Of a stretch of DNA of 64,000 bases, positions 39,933-48,161 are shown one piece after another (the first letter of the stretch is position 1; every line of letters starts with the position of its first letter). Origin of the DNA: Leifsonia aquatica (GTDB lineage Bacteria > Actinomycetota > Actinomycetes > Actinomycetales > Microbacteriaceae); assembly GCF_014190775.1 (NCBI RefSeq), contig NZ_JACHVP010000004.1, positions 124,001 through 188,000 on the forward strand, given 5' to 3'. Under the pieces are notes generated by a model that worked only from the letters and a program-made list of their open reading frames with translations, had not been told where the DNA came from and ran no database searches. A program made the position numbers and the translations under genes.

Positions 39933-40862
39933 CTAGGCGAGCTGGGATTCGGAGGCGCGGAGGAGGCGGAGCTGCACGGCCGTCAGCACGCCGAGGATGA
40001 TCACGAGGACGATGGCCATCGTGGCCGCGTAGCCCATGTGGAAGAAGGTGAACGCCTGTTGGTAGATGTAGTAGTAGATGACCCTCGTTGCGTTGACCGG
40101 ACCTCCCTTGGTCGTCACCGCGACCGTGTCGAAGATCTGGAACGAGCCGATCAGCGACACCACGAGCACCAGCGCCATCACCGGCTTCAGCAGCGGGAGG
40201 GTGATGCGGGTGAACAGCCTCCACTCCCCCGCCCCGTCGAGCGACGCGCTCTCGTAGAGGTCGCCCGGGATCTGCAGCATCCCCGCATAGAAGAGGAGCG
40301 CCGTGTATCCGGTGAAGGCCCAGGTGTTGACGACCGAGATGGTCGGGATCGCGAGGGCCGGGCTGGTGAAGAAGCCGACCGCGGGGAGTCCCATCGCCGT
40401 GATGAGGTGGTTCACGAAGCCGAGGTTGGTGTCGAGCAGCCACAGCCAGATCAGCCCGACCGTCACGTTCGGGACGAGCCAGGGCAGCAGGAGCGTCGTC
40501 CGCAGCACGACCGACCGGGTGAGGCGGTGCATCAGCGCGGCGAGGAGGAGCGCCAGCGCCGTCTGCGTGGTGACGTTGACGACCACGTAGTAGAGCGTGA
40601 CGCCCATGGAGTTCCAGAACTCCTTGTCCTGCAGCACGGCCACGTAGTTGTCGACACCGACGAACGACGGGTCGCCCAGGAGGCTGTAGTCGGTGAACGA
40701 CCACCAGAACCCGCGGATCGTCGGGTACAGGTAGAAGACTGCGAAGCCGATGAGCACGGGGGCGATGAAGAGCCAGGCGACGCGGCGGTCGTCCCGCAGC
40801 CGGCGCCGCGGGGGTCGCGGGGCGCGGCCGCGGGTCGCGGCTCTCGGGAGGAGGGCTGTCAT
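39933..40862 (-). CDS. Sugar ABC transporter permease (MalF type)
   Basis: 309 residues with six membrane segments. EAA loop: YESASLDGAGEWRLFTRITLP. The ATG at 40862 is chosen for the GAGAGGT upstream; earlier in-frame codons would add an Arg-rich leader without a binding site. First gene of the five-gene alpha-galactoside operon and divergent from the ROK regulator. Confidence 0.9.
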   Translation of the reverse strand: MTALLPRAATRGRAPRPPRRRLRDDRRVAWLFIAPVLIGFAVFYLYPTIRGFWWSFTDYSLLGDPSFVGVDNYVAVLQDKEFWNSMGVTLYYVVVNVTTQTALALLLAALMHRLTRSVVLRTTLLLPWLVPNVTVGLIWLWLLDTNLGFVNHLITAMGLPAVGFFTSPALAIPTISVVNTWAFTGYTALLFYAGMLQIPGDLYESASLDGAGEWRLFTRITLPLLKPVMALVLVVSLIGSFQIFDTVAVTTKGGPVNATRVIYYYIYQQAFTFFHMGYAATMAIVLVIILGVLTAVQLRLLRASESQLA

Positions 40863-40981
40863 AGGTACCTCTCCGCGACCGGGACGAGCTGCTCGCCGTC
40901 GGCGCAGGGTCGAATTCGTCGGATCCACGAGCGATTCGCCGATCCGGAGGGCGCTCATCCGCGGTAAAGTCGGGTGAGCGA

Positions 40982-41009
40982 GTTAATTATGCAACTTGGC
41001 GTTAATAAT
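40982..41009. promoter_or_regulatory. Direct repeats in the ROK/ABC divergent promoter region
   Basis: GTTAATTAT (40982-40990) and GTTAATAAT (41001-41009), spaced 19 bp start to start (about two helical turns), lie in the only AT-rich part of the 166-bp divergent gap. Candidate binding site for the adjacent ROK repressor. Confidence 0.45.
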
Positions 41010-41028
41010 GGCAAGGGCAAGGAGCGAG

Positions 41029-42237
41029 ATGGCACGAGAGGCCGTGGTGCAGAGCGTCGAAGGGTCCGTCGGGAGCCGGTCGTTGCTGCGCCGGATGAAC
41101 TCCTGGGGCATCCTGCGCGCCGTCATGGAGCGCCCGCAGACCATGCGCGACCTCGCCGCCGAGTCGGGCCTCTCGCGCACCGCCGTCGACGCGATCGTCA
41201 CCGACCTGGTCGACCTCGGCTGGCTCGTGCCGTGGGACGGCTCCCCCGCCGGGCGGCTCGGCCGGCCCGCCGCCTCCTACCGCCTGGCGCCGGGGCTCGG
41301 CACGTTCCTCTCCCTCGACATCGGCGCCAACCACATCTACGCCGTCGTCACGGACCTCACCGGGCAGGTGCGCGGGCATCTCACCGTCCCGACCGAGGAG
41401 GAGGTGCCCGCAGAAGAGCGCGTCATCGCCGCCCTCGCCGTCGCCGACGACCTGCTCGGGAGCCTCGGCCTCGACCGCAGCGCGGCCTGGGCCATCGCCA
41501 TCGGCTCGCCCGGTGCGATCAGCACCGCCGGCGAGGTCCTCCACTTCGGCGGCACCGGCATGCCCGGCTGGATCGGCCTCGACCTGCGCGAGCGTTTCCG
41601 CCGCGAGTTCGAGGCGGCGGTGCTGGTGGAGGGCGACGTCGCCCTCGGCGCGCACGCCGAGCTCGCGATCGGTGCGGCCCGCGACCGCAGCGACGTCGTC
41701 TACATCCTCTGCGGCGCCCGCACGAGCGGCGCCTCCATCGTCGGCGGCAAGGTGCACCGCGGCGTGCACGGCGCCGCGGGCATCGTCGGCGAGATGCGCG
41801 AGCTGCGCTGGCAGGAGCTCAACGAGCAGTACGGCAGCTCGGTGCTCGCCACTCCGCGCCCCAGCCGCCAGGAGATCTTCGAGGCCGCCCGCACCGGCGA
41901 TCCCGCGGCCGTCGCCGCCGTCGACGAGTTCGCCGACGACCTCGCCACCGGCGCCGCCGCGCTCACGCTCGCCATCGATCCCGAGCTGCTCGTCATCGGC
42001 GGCGGCAGCTCCCCCAGCGCCGACGTCTTCCTCCCCCGCTTCGAGGAGACGCTGCGCGGGATCGTTCCGCTGCCGCCCGCGGTCATCGCCTCCACGCTCG
42101 GCTCGGAGGCCGTCGCCATGGGCGGCATCAGCCTCGCCGGCAACCACCTCCACTCGGTGCTCGAGGGAGCCGTCGTGGCGCGGGATGCGTTCCCCAGCCC
42201 GGCGGAGTCGGTGGAGCTGCTGCGCGCGGCGGGGTGA
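41029..42237 (+). CDS. ROK-family transcriptional repressor
   Basis: 402 residues. N-terminal winged helix (about 22-75: LRRMNSWGILRAVMERP, LSRTAVDAIVTDLVDLGWL) followed by a ROK sugar-binding domain starting at LSLDIGANHIYAVV. The conserved Cys-rich zinc motif of ROK glucokinases is missing (GAAGIVGEMRELRWQELNEQ instead), so it is a regulator, not a kinase. The ATG at 41029 has AAGGAGCG upstream. Divergent from the alpha-galactoside operon, which it should repress until the sugar binds. Confidence 0.9.
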   Translation: MAREAVVQSVEGSVGSRSLLRRMNSWGILRAVMERPQTMRDLAAESGLSRTAVDAIVTDLVDLGWLVPWDGSPAGRLGRPAASYRLAPGLGTFLSLDIGANHIYAVVTDLTGQVRGHLTVPTEEEVPAEERVIAALAVADDLLGSLGLDRSAAWAIAIGSPGAISTAGEVLHFGGTGMPGWIGLDLRERFRREFEAAVLVEGDVALGAHAELAIGAARDRSDVVYILCGARTSGASIVGGKVHRGVHGAAGIVGEMRELRWQELNEQYGSSVLATPRPSRQEIFEAARTGDPAAVAAVDEFADDLATGAAALTLAIDPELLVIGGGSSPSADVFLPRFEETLRGIVPLPPAVIASTLGSEAVAMGGISLAGNHLHSVLEGAVVARDAFPSPAESVELLRAAG

Positions 42238-42241
42238 CCGC

Positions 42242-43513
42242 CTACCGGCACTGCCCCGCGACGGCGATCTGCTCGTCGCTGGGACGCCCGTAAGCCTCGA
42301 TGCCAGAGCCGCCGGTGTCGAAGCCCATGGCGATCGCCCAGGCTGTCGCCCACATCTCATCGTCCTCATTGAAGGTGGAGCTCCGGAAGAGCGCGTCGCA
42401 CTCGGGTCGCACGACCTGAGCGTGGCCGACCTCGTGGGTGACGAGCGCTCGCGCGTCGACGTCGCCGCTCGACCAGCCGTCCTGCAGGGGGAAGTTGAGG
42501 TCGATGGTCGCCCAGCCGCCGTCCTCCCTGTGGTAACTCGTCGTGCCCGAATACCATCCCTCGCCGAGCCCGCTGACCTGGGCGTGCCACTCGAAGTCGA
42601 GGGTGACGCCGTGCGCGATGGACCGCGCGTATTCCTCGATCTGCGCTCGCACGGGGTAGGCCGGGTCCTGCCTTGCCGCCAGCCCCGCGGTGTTCGCGGC
42701 ATCCACTCCATCGATCGCCGCGATGACCTGCACGAGGCCGGCGCCGCCGAACGTCGAGGTCGTCACCCCGGCCCCGCCGGCATCGATCGCGTGCCGCAGC
42801 CCGATCTTGCTGGCGTAGGTGGCGGCGTCGTCGGCGGTCATGACCTGCTCGCCGTGGGCCTTCAGCTCCGCGTAGACCGCGTCCGCGCTCGCGTTCAGAG
42901 CCTTCTGCGCCGCGTCGAGCGATGCCAGGTCGGCGGCGCGTGTGCGGCGGTCGGCATTCTCGTCCCGTGTCAGCGTCCGTTTGGCCGCGACGTCGGCGAT
43001 GACCGTCCAGGGCATCAGATCGGCGCTCGGCGACGACACCGTCGGCGGATCGAACCGCACGGGATCGAGTCCGGCGGTCGCCGCCTCCAGCTTCGTCCGG
43101 GCATCGGCGAGTGCGGCCGCCGTCGCCTCTCCGAGGTAGGCCGGCCGGGCGTGGTCGGTGAACTCCTTCATCGAGGTGACCGAGTACTTCGCCTTGCTCA
43201 GCGCGGTCCCGCGCGCATCGGTCACCTCCGCCAGCGCCTTCGAAGCGGCCGTGGCCTCCTGATAGGCGACGGCCGTCCGGGAGGTCGCATACGCGTGCCA
43301 CCCCCACCCGACTCCGGCGATCGCTCCGGCCGAGAGCAGTACCGACGCGACGATCCCGAGCACGAGGCCGTGCCGACGACGCTTCGCAGGTACCGCAGAA
43401 GGATCGCCCGGACCGTCGCTGTCGCTCTCGCTCGCGACCACGGCCTCGGGTATCGGCGTCTCCTCGTCGATCCCGTCGATCGCCGCGCGGCCGCCCGCGT
43501 CCACCTCGTCCAT
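42242..43513 (-). CDS. Membrane-anchored protein with HExxH zinc-peptidase motif
   Basis: 423 residues. An acidic cytoplasmic N-terminus (about 1-45) ends in KRRRH, followed by one membrane segment (about 50-72) and a long helical extracytoplasmic region. A C-terminal domain has THEVGH (HExxH at 360-364); EMWATAWAIAMGF about 30 residues later may supply the third ligand. This looks like a gluzincin-type peptidase, but no named family is claimed. GGGGGAG precedes ATG 43513; ATG 43564 lacks a site. Divergent from the racemase/ligase operon, so it may act on the cell wall. It is not a VanX/VanY-type peptidase. Confidence 0.7.
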   Translation of the reverse strand: MDEVDAGGRAAIDGIDEETPIPEAVVASESDSDGPGDPSAVPAKRRRHGLVLGIVASVLLSAGAIAGVGWGWHAYATSRTAVAYQEATAASKALAEVTDARGTALSKAKYSVTSMKEFTDHARPAYLGEATAAALADARTKLEAATAGLDPVRFDPPTVSSPSADLMPWTVIADVAAKRTLTRDENADRRTRAADLASLDAAQKALNASADAVYAELKAHGEQVMTADDAATYASKIGLRHAIDAGGAGVTTSTFGGAGLVQVIAAIDGVDAANTAGLAARQDPAYPVRAQIEEYARSIAHGVTLDFEWHAQVSGLGEGWYSGTTSYHREDGGWATIDLNFPLQDGWSSGDVDARALVTHEVGHAQVVRPECDALFRSSTFNEDDEMWATAWAIAMGFDTGGSGIEAYGRPSDEQIAVAGQCR

Positions 43514-43530
43514 GTGCTCCCCCGTCACGC

Positions 43531-43551
43531 GCACCGCCTCCTCGGCGGTGC
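43531..43551 (-). promoter_or_regulatory. Leader hairpin in front of the HExxH gene
   Basis: Perfect 8-bp stem GCACCGCC / GGCGGTGC with a 5-nt loop, just upstream of the ribosome binding site of the minus-strand gene. It could limit ribosome access. The rest of the 271-bp divergent gap up to 43784 shows no clear promoter pair. Confidence 0.4.
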
Positions 43552-43784
43552 GGCATACCGTCATCAAAGATAGGACACCGTTGCGCTCCCACCCCGCCGC
43601 GGCTCCACCCCTTTCCGAGGGTCCGCCGCACGCGGTGATCGCCCGCGGTACGCAGATGGATCTCGCCCTCGCGGATGAAGCACGTCAACCGCTCGGATGA
43701 CGATCCCGGCCCCGAAACCCGGAACGCTGAAGCCATGGGAAACGGGATGGTGCGACGGGGCGTCGATCGTGAGCGGGTCGGTTG

Positions 43785-44960
43785 ATGGCCTGGACATCGG
43801 AGCTGGTCGTGCACGACGAGGCGATCCGGGCGAACACGGCGTACTTCGCGTCCGCCACGGGCGGTCGGCTGATGGCGGTGCTGAAGGCCGACGCGTTCGG
43901 GCACGGGGCGATCGCGCACTCGGTCCTGGAGGCCGGCGCCACCTCCATCGGCGTCACCTCCATCGACGAGGCGCTCGCCCTGCGTGCCGACGGGGTGAGC
44001 GCGCCCATCCTGAGCTGGCTCAACCCGGTCGACGCCGACTTCGCCGCCGCGGTGCTCGCGGATGTCGACCTCGCGGTGTCGAGCCCCGTGCTGCTGCACG
44101 CGGTCGCGCAGACGGCGGCACGGCTCGGGCGGCGCGCTCGCGTGCACCTGAACATCGATGTCGGCATGGCCAGGGAGGGCGCGCCCGTCGAAGCGTGGCC
44201 GGCGCTGTGCGCGATGGCCCGCGAGCTGGAGCACCTGGGCTCGCTCCACGTGGTCGGGGTCATGGCGCACATGTCGTGCGCAGACCGGCCCGGCCATCCC
44301 CAGAACCGACGCGAACGACTGCTCTTCGAAAACGCCGTCCGAACGGCGCGGCGTCGCGGGCTCGCGCCGTCGGTCACGCACCTCGCCGCGACCGCCGCCA
44401 CGCTGACCGGAGTCGCGGAGGGCTTCGAGTTGCACCGCATCGGGGCGGGGCTGTTCGGAATCGACCCGTCGGGCACCTCCCGCGAGCTCCTGCCGGCGCT
44501 CTCCCTGACCACGCACGTCGTCACGTCGCGGGAGGTCGGGCCGGGGACCGGCATCGGCTACGGGCTCGACCATGTCGCCGAGCGGCGCACGCACCTCGCT
44601 CTGCTCCCGCTCGGATACGGCGATGGACTGCCCCGTGCGGCGTCCGAGCGCGCCGACGTGCTCGTGCGCGGCCGCCGCAGGCCCCTGGTCGGCCGGTTCT
44701 CGATGGACATGGTCGTCGTGGACACCGGGGAGGAGGAGGTCGCACCCGGCGAACCGGTCACGGTGTTCGGTCCCGGCGCGCACGGCGAGCCCACGGTCGC
44801 CGAGTGGGCCGGCTGGGCGGACACGATCGAGCACGAGATCGTCACGCGAGTGGGGAGCCGGGTGGCGCGCGTCCATCGCACCTCGACCACCGAGACGACA
44901 GAGACGGGCCGGACGACCCAGACGCCCGCGTCGACCCGTCAGGAGGCGGTCGATGCGTGA
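43785..44960 (+). CDS. Alanine racemase-family enzyme (possible VanT-type racemase)
   Basis: 391 residues. PLP lysine in AVLKADAFGHG (Lys34), GYGDGLPR and the catalytic Tyr in GIGYGLD (Tyr259) are conserved, so a PLP amino-acid racemase is secure. Substrate is not: it sits in an operon with a D-Ala-D-X ligase and an acyltransferase-3 membrane protein. VanT serine racemases join exactly such a membrane domain to a racemase domain. L-Ala and L-Ser are both plausible. The C-terminal 25 residues are Thr-rich. No clear Shine-Dalgarno before ATG 43785. Confidence 0.85.
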   Translation: MAWTSELVVHDEAIRANTAYFASATGGRLMAVLKADAFGHGAIAHSVLEAGATSIGVTSIDEALALRADGVSAPILSWLNPVDADFAAAVLADVDLAVSSPVLLHAVAQTAARLGRRARVHLNIDVGMAREGAPVEAWPALCAMARELEHLGSLHVVGVMAHMSCADRPGHPQNRRERLLFENAVRTARRRGLAPSVTHLAATAATLTGVAEGFELHRIGAGLFGIDPSGTSRELLPALSLTTHVVTSREVGPGTGIGYGLDHVAERRTHLALLPLGYGDGLPRAASERADVLVRGRRRPLVGRFSMDMVVVDTGEEEVAPGEPVTVFGPGAHGEPTVAEWAGWADTIEHEIVTRVGSRVARVHRTSTTETTETGRTTQTPASTRQEAVDA

Positions 44961-45942
44961 GCGGGAGGCGCTGCGGGTGGCGGTCATCGGCGGCGGGGCG
45001 AACGACGAGCACGACGTCTCGCTGGCATCGGCCGCGGCCGTCACGCGGGCCCTGCGCGCGCTCGGCCACGACGCGGTCCCGGTGACCATCGACCGATTCG
45101 GAGCATGGCTCGATCCCGACGGCGTCACCACGTCGGCGGTGGAGGCCATCGCGCTCCTCACCGCCTGCGATGTCGCCTTCCCGGTGCTGCACGGGGAGAA
45201 CGGGGAGGACGGCTCGATCGCCGGCCTCCTGAGCATGACCGGCGTGCCGTTCGCCGGCTCGCCGGTGGGCGCCGGGGCGGTCGCCATGGACAAGTGGGTC
45301 ACGAAGCTTGTCGCGGAGGCGATCGGGGTGCGCACCGCTCCCGCGGTTCTCGTCCGAGGGTCGGGCGATACCGCGCCCCTCACGCTGGACCCGCCGCTCG
45401 TGGTCAAGCCGACGACGGGTGGGTCGAGCAACGGGGTCGCGGTGGTCCGGGAGGCCGCTGATCTGGGCGCGGCGGTCGGTCTGGCCCTCGCGGCGGGTCG
45501 TGCCGCCCTGGTCGAGACCTTCGTCGTGGGCCGTGAGATCGACATCGCCCTCTTCCGCGACGCCGGCGGAATCCTCCGCGCCGGCGCCACGCTCGAGATC
45601 GGCGTCGCCGACGGCGCTGTGTTCGACCGCGAGCAGAAGTACGACGGCACCGCCTCCTTCACCCTGCCCGCGCGGATCACGGCGGACGAGCACGCCGAGA
45701 TCGAGAGGGCCGCACGCGCCCTCTACGACACCCTCGGCTGCGCCGGAGTCGCCCGGTTCGACTTCTTCGTGACCGCGACGGGCGTGGTGCTCAACGAGGT
45801 GAACACGACGCCCGGATTCACCGAGGCATCGCAGGTGCCGCGGATGTACGCCGCCCTCGGACTCGGCTACGAACAGCTGGTCGAGGCGCTGCTCGACGCG
45901 GCCCTCACCGAGAGCCCCACGTCGGTGGAGATCGCTCGATGA
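44953..45942 (+). CDS. D-alanine--D-alanine ligase family protein (D-Ala-D-X ligase)
   Basis: 329 residues, ATP-grasp fold. HGENGEDG (80-87), KPTTGGSSNGV, RFDFF and NEVNTTPGFTEAS are diagnostic. The omega-loop region reads EQKYDGTASFTLPARI (about 228-242). It keeps the Lys-Tyr pair but lacks the second downstream Tyr usual in housekeeping Ddl, more like VanC/VanG D-Ala-D-Ser ligases. The second substrate could thus be D-Ser or another D-amino acid. AGGAGG precedes the ATG; the start overlaps the racemase stop by 8 nt. Confidence 0.87.
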   Translation: MREREALRVAVIGGGANDEHDVSLASAAAVTRALRALGHDAVPVTIDRFGAWLDPDGVTTSAVEAIALLTACDVAFPVLHGENGEDGSIAGLLSMTGVPFAGSPVGAGAVAMDKWVTKLVAEAIGVRTAPAVLVRGSGDTAPLTLDPPLVVKPTTGGSSNGVAVVREAADLGAAVGLALAAGRAALVETFVVGREIDIALFRDAGGILRAGATLEIGVADGAVFDREQKYDGTASFTLPARITADEHAEIERAARALYDTLGCAGVARFDFFVTATGVVLNEVNTTPGFTEASQVPRMYAALGLGYEQLVEALLDAALTESPTSVEIAR

Positions 45943-48092
45943 CGGATGCCACGTCGACCCCGGCCGCACGCGAGGGCTGGGGCGACGCGCTCAAGGGAGT
46001 GCTCATCGCGCTCGTCGTGCTGTGGCACGTGATCATGAAGAGCTATCTGAACATCGATTGGCAGCTCGGGGTGCCGGTCCCCGGCGGGTGGGGACTGTTC
46101 GGCGACCTGATCTGGCCGTTCCTGATGCCCCTCTTCCTGCTCGTCTCGGGATACTTCGCCGCGAACGCCTTCACCCGCCCGTGGGCGGTCGTCGCCCGCA
46201 CGCGCGTCGTCCGGTTCCTCTACCTCTACCTGCTGTGGTCGCTCATCCACATGGCGGCGATGTGGGCATTCCCCGACTTCCCCACACTGGTCCCCCGCGG
46301 CGTCGCGGAGTTCGTCGAGTCCGTCACGATCAGCCCGCCGAACACCTGGTACCTCTACGCACTCGCGCTGTACTTCCTGGTCGCCAAGGCTCTCTCGCGT
46401 CTCCCCGCGTGGATACCCATCGCCGCAGCCGGCATCCTGTCGATCGTCGTCGCGGCCGGTTACGTGGAGGTCGTCAGCAATCGCGGTTCCCTGCTCTACA
46501 ACTTCACGTTCTTCCTGCTCGGGCTGCACCTCGCGCCGCAGATCCGCCGGCTGGTCGACCGCCTGCGGCTCTCGATCGCCCTTCTGCTCGTCGCCGCCTA
46601 CCTGGCCGTCTTCGCCGCGATGCGGCTCACCGGCACCGAGACCGTGCCCGGGGTGTGGCCGCTCGTCTCGGTCGTCGGCGTGACGGCCGGGCTCGCCGTC
46701 GCGCCGATCATCGCGCGGATGCGGCTCGTCGGGCCGGGGCTGGCCTGGCTGGGGCGCCGCAGCCTCCCGATCTACCTGATCCACATGCCGCTGCTCGCCC
46801 TGGCCGACTTCCTGCTGGCGGGCTGGCTGTCGGACTCCCGGGTCGCCGTGCAGCTGGTGGCGGCCGTGGTGCTGCCCGTGATCCTCACGGCCGTCCTGAT
46901 CGCCGGGAGCCTCCTGCTGTACCGCCTGCTGCTGCGGGATGGGGCGACCTGGCTGTTCGACCTCCCGCGCTGGGCGACGAGGACCGCTCCGGGCGCCGGC
47001 CGGAGGTGGCGCGCGCCGTGGCGGACCGCGATGGCCGTCGTCCTGCTCGTGGCGTGCGGTCTCGTGACCGCCGGAGCGACGGCGATCCCCGGCTGCGGGC
47101 CGACCCCGCCCACGCAAGCCGCCGCGCGCCCGGGAGAGGTCACCATCGGCGCCACCGGGGATCTGCTCATCCACGACATCGGTCACGGGGTGCCGGAGGA
47201 CGGCGGGGCGCACCACTTCGACGCGGTCCGCCCCTGGTTCACCGGCGACCTCGTGACGGGGAACCTGGAGCAGGTGATCTCCGACGACACCGGATACGAC
47301 AAGTGCGGCACCGACGCGGACTGTCTCGCCTTCCGCAGCGACCCCGCGACCGCACAGTACTTCGCCGGGTTCGATCTCCTGAACATGGCGAACAACCACA
47401 CCAAGGACTTCGGCGACGAGGGCTACGCGAACACCCGGGAGAACCTCGCCGCGAACGGCATCCGCGCCGTGGGCGACCGCGACGAGATCGTGTGCACCCG
47501 GATCGGCGACACCACCGTCGCCATGATCGGCTTCGCCCCGTACCAGGGCTTCAACCGGGTGACCGATCTGCGGCACGTCCGGAAGGTGGTGGCCGCGGCC
47601 GCGGCATCGGCGGATGTGGTGGTGGTGCAGGCGCACATGGGCGCCGAGGGTCCGAACGCGAACGCCGTCACCCCCGGCGTCGAGCGGATGTACGGCGAGA
47701 ATCGGGGCGACCCCGTCGCGTTCGCCCACGCCGCGGTCGACGCGGGAGCGGACCTCGTGCTCGGGCACGGGCCGCACACGCTGCGCGGCGCGGAGTTCTA
47801 CAAGGGACGGCTGATCGCGTACAGCCTCGGCAACTTCGGGGGCGGCGGCGTCTTCGGCGCCGAGCAGGCGACCCGCTACGGGGTCTACCTCGATGTGAGC
47901 CTCCACCCCGACGGCACCTTCGCGCGCGGCCGGATGCGCTCCATCCACTTCGCTTTCGAGGGCGGCGCACCCCTCCCGGACCCGGACGGCCGGGCCGCCG
48001 CGCTGGTGGACGACTTCAGCCGCCGCGACTTCCCTATGACGGCACCCCGCATCGGCGAGGACGGCACGCTCTCGCCACCGGGCCCGCGCTGA
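45939..48092 (+). CDS. Fusion of acyltransferase-3 membrane domain and CapA-like metallophosphatase-fold domain
   Basis: 717 residues. Residues about 14-335 form an acyltransferase-3 domain with roughly ten membrane segments (conserved His in VVLWH, residue 30). After a further membrane segment (about 363-385) comes a CapA/PgsA-like domain (about 401-690): IGATGDLL, TGNLEQVIS, NMANNHTKDFGDEGY, QAHMGAEGPN and LGHGPHTLRGAEFYKGRLIAYSLGNF. Acyltransferase-3 proteins modify or carry wall and sugar substrates; CapA proteins act in poly-gamma-glutamate or capsule formation outside the cell. The start overlaps the ligase stop (ATGA), so one operon makes D-amino acid, D-dipeptide and this membrane protein. 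Joint function unknown. Confidence 0.85.
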   Translation: MTDATSTPAAREGWGDALKGVLIALVVLWHVIMKSYLNIDWQLGVPVPGGWGLFGDLIWPFLMPLFLLVSGYFAANAFTRPWAVVARTRVVRFLYLYLLWSLIHMAAMWAFPDFPTLVPRGVAEFVESVTISPPNTWYLYALALYFLVAKALSRLPAWIPIAAAGILSIVVAAGYVEVVSNRGSLLYNFTFFLLGLHLAPQIRRLVDRLRLSIALLLVAAYLAVFAAMRLTGTETVPGVWPLVSVVGVTAGLAVAPIIARMRLVGPGLAWLGRRSLPIYLIHMPLLALADFLLAGWLSDSRVAVQLVAAVVLPVILTAVLIAGSLLLYRLLLRDGATWLFDLPRWATRTAPGAGRRWRAPWRTAMAVVLLVACGLVTAGATAIPGCGPTPPTQAAARPGEVTIGATGDLLIHDIGHGVPEDGGAHHFDAVRPWFTGDLVTGNLEQVISDDTGYDKCGTDADCLAFRSDPATAQYFAGFDLLNMANNHTKDFGDEGYANTRENLAANGIRAVGDRDEIVCTRIGDTTVAMIGFAPYQGFNRVTDLRHVRKVVAAAAASADVVVVQAHMGAEGPNANAVTPGVERMYGENRGDPVAFAHAAVDAGADLVLGHGPHTLRGAEFYKGRLIAYSLGNFGGGGVFGAEQATRYGVYLDVSLHPDGTFARGRMRSIHFAFEGGAPLPDPDGRAAALVDDFSRRDFPMTAPRIGEDGTLSPPGPR

Positions 48093-48098
48093 TCAGCC

Positions 48099-48161
48099 GC
48101 CGAGGTTCACGTTGTGGCGCTCATTCCGGGCGGAATGAGCGCCACAACGTGAACGTCAGGC
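48099..48161. repeat. Intergenic palindrome, family A copy 3 (best preserved)
   Basis: A perfect 48-nt palindrome core (48106-48153; 23-bp arms, GG centre) within the family A repeat. It runs into the end of the convergent kinase gene: that gene's stop codon (48156-48158) lies inside the repeat. Strong two-way terminator candidate. Confidence 0.88.

Noticed and set aside
43513-43567. Longer N-terminus of the HExxH protein starting at 43564 or 43567
   Set aside because: No ribosome binding site precedes those codons, a hairpin lies in between, and ATG 43513 has a good Shine-Dalgarno.
42366-45680. Minus-strand reading frame of about 1100 codons across the racemase/ligase operon
   Set aside because: It runs antisense through two enzymes with complete active sites, is Arg/Pro-rich and has no recognisable motif.
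42242-48092. Complete glycopeptide-resistance (van) cluster
   Set aside because: No VanR/VanS two-component pair, no VanX/VanY/VanXY peptidase signature and no D-lactate dehydrogenase. Only the racemase, ligase and acyltransferase parts resemble the D-Ser type.
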